Source of the DNA: Bacillota bacterium
GTDB lineage: Bacteria; Bacillota; Desulfitobacteriia; Desulfitobacteriales; Desulfitobacteriaceae
DNA length: 27,571 nt
Direction: 5' to 3'
Assembly: GCA_023390635.1 (NCBI GenBank)
Contig: JAEWCM010000177.1
Coordinates: 1 to 27,571 of the forward strand
Part shown: piece by piece, positions 22,323 to 27,571 of the stretch
Layout of the letters: the number at the start of each line of letters is the position of its first letter
Numbering within the stretch: position 1 is the stretch's first letter
Made by a program: the position numbers and the translations under genes
Notes under the pieces: generated by a model
What the model was told of the DNA's origin: nothing
Databases searched by the model: none
The model's input: the letters and a program-made list of their open reading frames with translations, nothing else

Positions 22323-22727
22323 TTACGTATTTTCCCATCCCATCCGACGCACAATCTCAGCCTGCTGCTCACTGGTCACGGTTCCTGAACTTAAGGAAGC
22401 ATTCACCTGTCCGGGGGCAGGCAAAGGTACTCCTGCATCATCATCCCCTAAGGCAATATCCAAGATGCTCCCTTTATTTTCTCCTTCATTATGTACCAGC
22501 TTCTGATCGTCGAGTGAAATATCCTCCGCCCTTTCCGGAGCATTTCTTGTAAATAAAAGCATACTGCCTTCACACAGAAAATAGATCAGGACAAAGGTCA
22601 GCACAATCCGAAAAATCAACCAACCTAAGCTTATTCCGTTAATCCAGCTCAACATACCTACAACTATCCCTGCCCCAACGGCAAAACGCACAATCCAGGT
22701 ATGAAGTTTTACATCGTCCAGTTCCAT
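22323..22727 (-). CDS. Small membrane protein between cheD and sigD, function unknown
   Basis: Not recognised as a known family. It has 134 residues: two closely spaced hydrophobic segments at about 10-29 and 34-58 (WIVRFAVGAGIVVGMLSWIN and IFRIVLTFVLIYFLCEGSML), then a hydrophilic, acidic region of about 75 residues, ending in TSEQQAEIVRRMGWEN. The ATG overlaps the cheD stop by one base (TGATG), with AAAAGGTGA as ribosome site, so it is translationally coupled to cheD. In B. subtilis the single-pass protein SwrB is encoded next to sigD, but on the other side; the similarity is only positional. A role in flagellar assembly or chemotaxis is inferred from the operon. Confidence 0.75.
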   Translation of the reverse strand: MELDDVKLHTWIVRFAVGAGIVVGMLSWINGISLGWLIFRIVLTFVLIYFLCEGSMLLFTRNAPERAEDISLDDQKLVHNEGENKGSILDIALGDDDAGVPLPAPGQVNASLSSGTVTSEQQAEIVRRMGWENT

Positions 22728-23209
22728 CAAATCACCTTTTCACCATGATTAATAGTGCGCACCTTAAGCTCTCCTGTGGACACATCAAAATGGATCGTCC
22801 GCCCGAAGCTTCCTCCCACGTCACTCACCAACAGAGGAATGCTCAAGCGTTTTAATTCCACCATCACAGCTTCCGCGTTGCGGTCTCCGATTTTCAGCAC
22901 AGGAGGTTTGCCCGGGAAAGAAAACATTTGAGCTCCCCCGGCGATCTTTGCCTTTAACCTAATTTTTGAAGCTCCTAAATTGAGTATTTCCTTCACCATC
23001 AATTCAATGGCCGTATCGGCAAATTTAGCCGGATTAGAGCCAGGATTTCCATTAGCTGTCGGCAGCATAATATGTGCCATTCCACCGACTTTAGCTATCG
23101 GATCATTAATGCAGATACCGATGCATGATCCTAATCCTGCAGTCATTAATAAGTCAGGGTTATGTGCCGTTTTATAGTCAGCCATCCCCACATTGATTAC
23201 CACACTCAT
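22727..23209 (-). CDS. cheD: Chemoreceptor glutamine deamidase CheD
   Basis: Deamidates glutamines of chemoreceptors and, in Firmicutes, stimulates CheC. It has 160 residues, typical length. The Cys-His-Thr active site is visible: Cys29 in TAGLGSCIGICI, His46 in GGMAHIMLP, and Thr about 66 in FADTAIELM. Further family motifs are KIAGGAQMF, IGDRNAEAV and VGGSFGRTIHFDV. The gene overlaps the cheC stop in an ATGA arrangement and the next gene by one base, so all three are coupled. Assignment is very firm. Confidence 0.95.
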   Translation of the reverse strand: MSVVINVGMADYKTAHNPDLLMTAGLGSCIGICINDPIAKVGGMAHIMLPTANGNPGSNPAKFADTAIELMVKEILNLGASKIRLKAKIAGGAQMFSFPGKPPVLKIGDRNAEAVMVELKRLSIPLLVSDVGGSFGRTIHFDVSTGELKVRTINHGEKVI

Positions 23210-23802
23210 ACGCCTAATGCTCCCAATAATTTTTTGAGTGATCCGTCATTGGGCAAGAAAAGAAATTGTCCTTCTATCCTTGGAATGCCGGTCAACTGTG
23301 TATCAATAAACAGCACGTCCTCATCCAACGTTCCCTCTTCCAGCAAGATAGCATCAAAAACAGCACCGGCCATATCAACGGCCAATGCCGGAACAGAAGG
23401 CTGGAGAGGTATTCCGGAAAATTGGGTCAGGGCAATGATGAATGAACCAACCATAATATTTCCAATCTCTTTCAGTGCAGACTGGGCCATTTCATCGCCA
23501 AATAAATCAATCGGTTCCTCTGTCTGCATAAGAAGCTGTATCATTACTTCCGCACTATGTAAAGGAAAGAAAAACACAGCCTTACCCGGTGCATCCCCTT
23601 CCACTTTCACATAGATGACAGCCTGAGGAGTATCTAACTGTCCAATGACATTAGTAATTTCTTCAAAGGAAGCAGTCCAAATTTCCGGCACTGACATATC
23701 AATCCGCCGCTGTAACAGCATGGATAAAGATGTAGCAGCATGCGCCGAACCGATATTCCCAATCTCTTTAAGAGCATCCAATTGCACTTGCTCTAGTTTC
23801 AC
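23206..23802 (-). CDS. cheC: CheY-P phosphatase CheC
   Basis: Removes the phosphate from CheY-P and helps adaptation through CheD. The two phosphatase motifs ExxN-(22 residues)-P are both complete: EIGNIGSAHAATSLS...SVP and EIGNIMVGSFIIALT...SVP, so both active sites should work. The D-site for CheD binding is not checkable by eye. The start is unclear in the raw reading; I prefer the GTG at 23802 (VKLEQVQLDALKEIG), because AGGAG lies 8 bases upstream, giving 198 residues. A longer form from TTG 23823 would place this site within the gene. Adjacent cheD confirms the identity. Confidence 0.93.
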   Translation of the reverse strand: MKLEQVQLDALKEIGNIGSAHAATSLSMLLQRRIDMSVPEIWTASFEEITNVIGQLDTPQAVIYVKVEGDAPGKAVFFFPLHSAEVMIQLLMQTEEPIDLFGDEMAQSALKEIGNIMVGSFIIALTQFSGIPLQPSVPALAVDMAGAVFDAILLEEGTLDEDVLFIDTQLTGIPRIEGQFLFLPNDGSLKKLLGALGV

Positions 23803-23833
23803 ACTCTTCACTCCTCTCTCCAATGACCGTTAT

Positions 23834-24478
23834 TTATTTTAAACCCTTTTGGATCATTGATCGCTGAATATTAAATACGCAGTTAACAATTTTATCTCTA
23901 TCCTTCTCGGAAATGTCATAAAATTGTACGGAAAGAATATAGCGTTTATTTTCCTTATCAAAAACCACCCTGCGCACTTTTCCGGGAGTCTGTACCTCAT
24001 CATTGGGCAGATGTAAATGAGTAAAAAGCAGTGCTTGATTTTCTACCATTTCTTCTGTGTGAAAGCACATACCCCCTCCGCTCAGATCCATCATGAATCC
24101 TTCCTTAAGCTCGCTGAGACCATCCCGATTTACAGTACGATAACTTATAGGATAAAAGGCCGGCACGCGCACATAATTACGGCGCTGCACCTTCGTGATT
24201 TGTCCTTTAACCTCCAGGACAAAGATTGGTATAGGCACAGCAATTCTCTGCATAATCTCTGCCTTGAAGCTATAAGCGGAAATTTCATCGAAAAAAAACA
24301 CTTCCAGTTCCGTTCCCTCTCGCAACGGAATGATTTGGCGATCTATGTATGGTGCTGCCACAGATAAAACTTTCTCTCCTACCTCATCAACCCGTGAACG
24401 GAATCTTCCTTTATAAGCCCCGTCCCATACTACCAATTCCACTACTTGCTTAGGCTCAATAATTTCCTTCAAATTCAT
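23834..24478 (-). CDS. YcgR-like flagellar brake protein with PilZ domain
   Basis: Cytosolic c-di-GMP receptor, about 214 residues. The N-terminal YcgR-type barrel (about 5-92) has FRSRVDEVGEKVLSVAAPYI and PLREGTELEVFFFD. The PilZ domain (about 98-205) holds the two c-di-GMP motifs: RRNYVR (R100-x3-R104) and DLSGGG (131-136), followed by MCFHTEE. In Bacillus, YpfA/DgrA of this type slows flagella via MotA when c-di-GMP is high. The start at 24478 is used because GGGGTGA and AAGGGC are upstream; a GTG four codons earlier is also possible. Its place between flhG and cheC is the standard one in Clostridia. Both binding motifs look intact. Confidence 0.9.
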   Translation of the reverse strand: MNLKEIIEPKQVVELVVWDGAYKGRFRSRVDEVGEKVLSVAAPYIDRQIIPLREGTELEVFFFDEISAYSFKAEIMQRIAVPIPIFVLEVKGQITKVQRRNYVRVPAFYPISYRTVNRDGLSELKEGFMMDLSGGGMCFHTEEMVENQALLFTHLHLPNDEVQTPGKVRRVVFDKENKRYILSVQFYDISEKDRDKIVNCVFNIQRSMIQKGLK

Positions 24479-24582
24479 TGCCCTTGTCACCCCATTCTCA
24501 TTTCCACTGCTTTCCCTACTTTGTATAAATTCTTGATTATTAAAGTCTACTCCTTCTCCGCAAAGAAAATAATCAGGATCCC

Positions 24583-25455
24583 CTATATTTGAGAACGAAA
24601 CAACGAACCTAAGAAACCGCGAATTCCTCCCGCCCGGTGTGGAGGGTTGCGATAGATTCCCATCACGTTACCTGCCACCCATTCAATGCACCGGTAAGCT
24701 TTCGTATCGGGATAAGACAGTCCGATCGGTTCTTGGCGCATCACCGCCTGAAAAACATTGGAATCATCGTAGATCCACCCCAGTGAACGTACCGAGCCAT
24801 TCAGAAACTTGCGCACTGCCATGCTTAAACGATTGAAAGTTTCCTGACCGTCCCGCTCCGCTCTCACCCTGTTCACCACCACATTGACTGTCGCCTGCTC
24901 CCGGTCTTCATATAACACCTTGAGAAGTCCATAGGCATCGGTCAGAGAAGTGGGTTCGGGTGTAGTAATCAAAATAATATCATCCGCCGCCTGGAGAAAA
25001 TTTATCACCGTGGGACTGATTCCGGCACCTGTATCAATCAGAAGAATATCCGTTAACTTTTCCAGTCGTCCCATGTTGACTACGATATTTTCCAAATCAT
25101 TTTTCTCCAGATTAGACAGATTCTGAATACCCGAGCCTCCGGGCAAGATTCCAATCCCTCTGGGTCCCCACAACACTATCTCTTCAATATTTTTTTCTCC
25201 GGCGAATAAATGCTGCAGAGTGTACTTTGGGGTCAAACCAAAGGCTACATCTACATTGGCCATGCCTAAATCCCCATCCATAATCAGCACCCGGCAGCCT
25301 AATTGCCGCAAGGCTAAAGCAAGATTCACTGTAAAATTGGTCTTGCCTACGCCACCCTTTCCACTGGTCACAGCAATAACCCTCATTGATCTCTTGCTGA
25401 TTTGCTTGTTTTCAGCTGCCAATTTGCGTAAGCCGGATACCTGATCAAACATCAT
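24583..25455 (-). CDS. flhG: Flagellar number regulator FlhG (YlxH, MinD-like ATPase)
   Basis: MinD/ParA-type ATPase that works with FlhF to set the number and place of flagella. It has 290 residues from the ATG at 25455, where GGGGGA is 5 bases upstream; the longer reading runs inside flhF without a ribosome site. The N-terminal FlhF-activating motif DQxxxLR is present (DQVSGLR, residues 4-10). The deviant Walker A is SGKGGVGKTN (31-40), then LIMDGDLGMANVDVAFGL and LLIDTGAGISPTVINFL (switch II). The C-terminal basic/aromatic end (GGIRGFLGSLFRSQI) can form the membrane-binding helix. It overlaps the end of flhF by 11 bases, consistent with coupled translation. Confidence 0.95.
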   Translation of the reverse strand: MMFDQVSGLRKLAAENKQISKRSMRVIAVTSGKGGVGKTNFTVNLALALRQLGCRVLIMDGDLGMANVDVAFGLTPKYTLQHLFAGEKNIEEIVLWGPRGIGILPGGSGIQNLSNLEKNDLENIVVNMGRLEKLTDILLIDTGAGISPTVINFLQAADDIILITTPEPTSLTDAYGLLKVLYEDREQATVNVVVNRVRAERDGQETFNRLSMAVRKFLNGSVRSLGWIYDDSNVFQAVMRQEPIGLSYPDTKAYRCIEWVAGNVMGIYRNPPHRAGGIRGFLGSLFRSQI

Positions 25456-26752
25456 AGTTTTCCCCCAGTACATATTTTGCCAGGCGTTCAGGGGTTGCCG
25501 CTTCGATATCATCAGGAACATTCTGACCATTGGTCAGGTAGCTTACGGGTATCCGTACCGATTCAAAAATATTCATAAGAGCTCCAGCACTGCCTGTTTC
25601 ATCCAACTTGGTAAGCAAGATATGGGTAGCCAGATCTTGAAAACGTGCAATGATTTTCATCTGATCCGCCGTCTGAGTGGTAGCACTTAACACTAAAATT
25701 CTAAAATCGGCTTCAGCCTTATGCAAAAAGGCCTGCAGTTCTGACATATGGAAATCATGGTTTGGGCTGCGGCCAGCCGTGTCCACAATAATCAGGTCTT
25801 TGTCCTGATGCTTTTCCAATGTCTCCCGCAAACCATTGGGGGTCATCACTACATCTACCGGAACTCCGATAATTTCACCAAAAGTCTTTAACTGTTCCAC
25901 CGCCGCTACTCGATAGGTATCCGCCGTCACCAAAGCCACTTTGCGTCTGTCCACAATACTGAATCCGGCAGCCAACTTGCCAATGGTAGTGGTTTTTCCT
26001 ACTCCGGTTGGCCCAATCAAAGCAACCACACAAGGACCCTCTTTTTTCAAAGTGATCGGTTCAACAGGAGGCATGCTTTTCTGCACAAGCTGAAAGAGGT
26101 GATCCCGGATCACCTTATCATCCAGCCATTGTTCGGCAGGAATCTCCTGCTGAATCTCCTGAATCAGCTTGTTAACAAAGGGAATTCCAATTCCCCGCTC
26201 AGTCAGGGCATCTGCCCACTTCACCAGCTCCACCGGATAATCCCTTTTATCTGCATGAAGAACGGACATCTGATGATTCATGGACTCCAGCATTTGCCGC
26301 ATCGATTCCATTTCTTTGCGCAATCCTTCATCCTGGTTTCTCTCTGATTTTAATTCGCGTTCCACTGCTCTTTCGCCAGCCAGTTCCCTCGATAAAGAGG
26401 CAGGCCTTGCCTTTATTAAATCATCGCTCTGTTCCACATCTGATCTTTTCTCATCAATTATGTCCGAGGCCTTTTCCAAAGACTTAAAAAAAGATTCGTT
26501 AGTACTCTTTTCTCCACCTTGCCCTGATGGTGGGTTGAGGTAGGGATTCATCAGCGGAGGCAGCTTAGTTGGCTTCACCAGCTGATCTTCCACTGCAGCA
26601 GTTACTTCAACTTTCACCTTGCCGAACAGTCCGAAAAATCCGCCTTCCCGAAACTGCCTCGTCTGAAGAATCACTGCTTCGGCTCCTAATTCACGTTTAA
26701 CCTTATTCATGGCTTCCGCCACAGTATTCCCGACAAACCGCTTAACCCGCAT
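25445..26752 (-). CDS. flhF: Flagellar placement GTPase FlhF
   Basis: SRP-family GTPase that marks the site of flagellar assembly at the membrane. It has 435 residues. The N-terminal B domain (1-55) has MRVKRFVGNTVAEAMNKVKR and GGFFGLFGKVKVEV. A long charged linker (about 75-170) is poorly ordered. The NG domain starts about 175, with Walker A GPTGVGKTTT (247-256), LVTADTYRVAAVEQLKTF, DTAGR (324-328) and TKLDE (381-385). All GTPase motifs are intact. The gene begins inside the last 11 bases of flhA and ends inside flhG. The FlhF/FlhG pair is typical of both polar and peritrichous flagellates. Confidence 0.96.
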   Translation of the reverse strand: MRVKRFVGNTVAEAMNKVKRELGAEAVILQTRQFREGGFFGLFGKVKVEVTAAVEDQLVKPTKLPPLMNPYLNPPSGQGGEKSTNESFFKSLEKASDIIDEKRSDVEQSDDLIKARPASLSRELAGERAVERELKSERNQDEGLRKEMESMRQMLESMNHQMSVLHADKRDYPVELVKWADALTERGIGIPFVNKLIQEIQQEIPAEQWLDDKVIRDHLFQLVQKSMPPVEPITLKKEGPCVVALIGPTGVGKTTTIGKLAAGFSIVDRRKVALVTADTYRVAAVEQLKTFGEIIGVPVDVVMTPNGLRETLEKHQDKDLIIVDTAGRSPNHDFHMSELQAFLHKAEADFRILVLSATTQTADQMKIIARFQDLATHILLTKLDETGSAGALMNIFESVRIPVSYLTNGQNVPDDIEAATPERLAKYVLGENYDV

Positions 26753-27571
26753 GGCTACTTCTCACCATCCCTACTGCCTCAACTTGTACATCGCTCACCA
26801 ATTCATTATAGGAAAGGACAATCAATGAGGGAATCTGCCGCTCTGCTACCCGGCGCAAATTAATGCGCACTACCGGAGCACAGACCACCACAGGGGTATG
26901 TCCTTTGAGCATCATTTTCTCTGCTTCCTGACTCAATTGCTGTAAAAGATTTTGCAAAGCATGGGGTTCCATGGAAAGGTAGGTCCCATAATCAGACGGT
27001 TGAATACTGTCCAAAATCTCCTGTTCCAGCTTGGGATCCAGCGTCAGTACGGGTAATTTTCCATCTTTCCCTATCAAGGGTTGGACAATCTGCCTTGCCA
27101 AGGCCTGACGAACATGTTCTGTCAGACGGTCCAAATCCTTCGTCACAGTCGCATGGTCGGCAATGGATTCCAAAATTGTGATCAGATCGCGGATGGAAAC
27201 TCTCTCCCTTAGCAGGTTAGCCAAAATCTTTTGAATCTGACCCAGACTGGAAACCTCCATCGCATCATCCACAGCTGCCGGGGCCTGTTGTTTCGCATGA
27301 TCAATAAGAGTCTTGACATCCTGCCGGCTCAAGATTTCCCAAGCATTCGCTTTGATTACTTCCGTCAGATGGGTAGCCAACACGGTAGGAGCATCCACCA
27401 CTGTACTGCCGGCCAACTCAGCCTGCTCTCGGTGCCCTGCCGTAATCCATTTGGCGTCAAGCCCAAAGGCCGGCTCCTTTGTGGGTGTGCCGGGAATACC
27501 ATCGTCATCAAACCCGCTGCTCATGGCTAAATAATGATCAGCCAGCAACTCCCCTGCTGCTACCTCCGCAC
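26742..27571 (-). CDS. flhA: Flagellar export apparatus protein FlhA (5' part outside window)
   Basis: Integral component of the flagellar type III export gate; its cytosolic C-terminal ring binds chaperones and the ruler. The visible 276 residues are the C-terminal part: AEVAAGELLADHYLAMSSGF, GTPTKEPAFGLDAKWITAGH, ELAGSTVVDAPTVLATHLTE, and later LLRERVSIRDLITILESIAD and MMLKGHTPVVVCAPVVRINL, with RRVAERQIPSLIVLSYNEL. These are the standard FlhA motifs. A TTG at 27548 is not a true start, because the same frame continues to the window edge with typical FlhA sequence. It overlaps flhF by 11 bases. Full FlhA is about 680-700 residues, so about 400 residues, including the membrane domain, lie outside. 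Confidence 0.96.
   Translation of the reverse strand, partial: AEVAAGELLADHYLAMSSGFDDDGIPGTPTKEPAFGLDAKWITAGHREQAELAGSTVVDAPTVLATHLTEVIKANAWEILSRQDVKTLIDHAKQQAPAAVDDAMEVSSLGQIQKILANLLRERVSIRDLITILESIADHATVTKDLDRLTEHVRQALARQIVQPLIGKDGKLPVLTLDPKLEQEILDSIQPSDYGTYLSMEPHALQNLLQQLSQEAEKMMLKGHTPVVVCAPVVRINLRRVAERQIPSLIVLSYNELVSDVQVEAVGMVRSSHAG

Noticed and set aside
26742..27548. FlhA starting at the TTG 27548
   Set aside because: The frame continues to the window edge with conserved FlhA sequence (AEVAAGE), so the gene is cut, not started, here.
1..27571. CRISPR array, tRNA/rRNA, insertion sequence or prophage
   Set aside because: No regularly spaced repeats, cloverleaf sequences, transposase, integrase or capsid-like genes were seen on either strand.

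Overview
The window looks like chromosome from a motile, endospore-forming, Gram-positive bacterium of the Clostridia (Peptococcaceae/Desulfitobacterium-like). This is inferred from gene content: a Bacillus/Clostridium-type fla/che order (flhA-flhF-flhG-PilZ-cheC-cheD-sigD), strong GGAGG Shine-Dalgarno sites, a Gin/CsfB-like sporulation protein, MecA, and a DUF342/FapA protein. Nearly all genes are on the minus strand and read from right to left.

Right half (about 15.2-27.6 kb): one long, tightly packed flagellar/chemotaxis operon. In transcription order it holds flhA (cut by the window edge), flhF, flhG, a YcgR/PilZ c-di-GMP receptor, cheC, cheD, a small two-helix membrane protein, the motility sigma factor sigD/fliA, fliK, flgD, a hook gene flgE, flgG, flgB, another rod/hook-family gene, cheW and a lytic transglycosylase without a signal peptide. 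A hairpin plus T-tract at about 15.2 kb ends it. The operon covers placement and number control of flagella, adaptation enzymes, late gene transcription, hook length control and rod/hook parts.

Middle (about 8-15 kb): a membrane protein of unknown role with a good sigma-A promoter, a mecA-family adaptor gene, a small divergent Gin-like gene, bshC (last step of bacillithiol synthesis), an LCP cell-wall ligase gene, and a fapA-like DUF342 gene ending in a terminator.

Left part (1-8 kb): moeA-mobB (molybdenum cofactor); a plus-strand Na+/phosphate symporter gene converging on mobB; a GNAT acetyltransferase gene; an HD-GYP phosphodiesterase-like gene with a divergent metal-site segment; an unrecognised 238-residue protein; then ylbF-bshB1-bshA, a tiny Cys4 protein, and a ferredoxin cut by the left edge.

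The main theme outside motility is low-molecular-weight thiol synthesis. All three bacillithiol steps (BshA, BshB1, BshC) are encoded here in two separate units about 9 kb apart. I found no CRISPR array, rRNA, tRNA, insertion sequence or phage module. No clearly novel multi-gene system was seen. The most interesting leads are the bacillithiol set in a Clostridia-like background, the unknown proteins beside it, the leaderless transglycosylase, the displaced flgB, and a few unexplained palindromes and hairpins.
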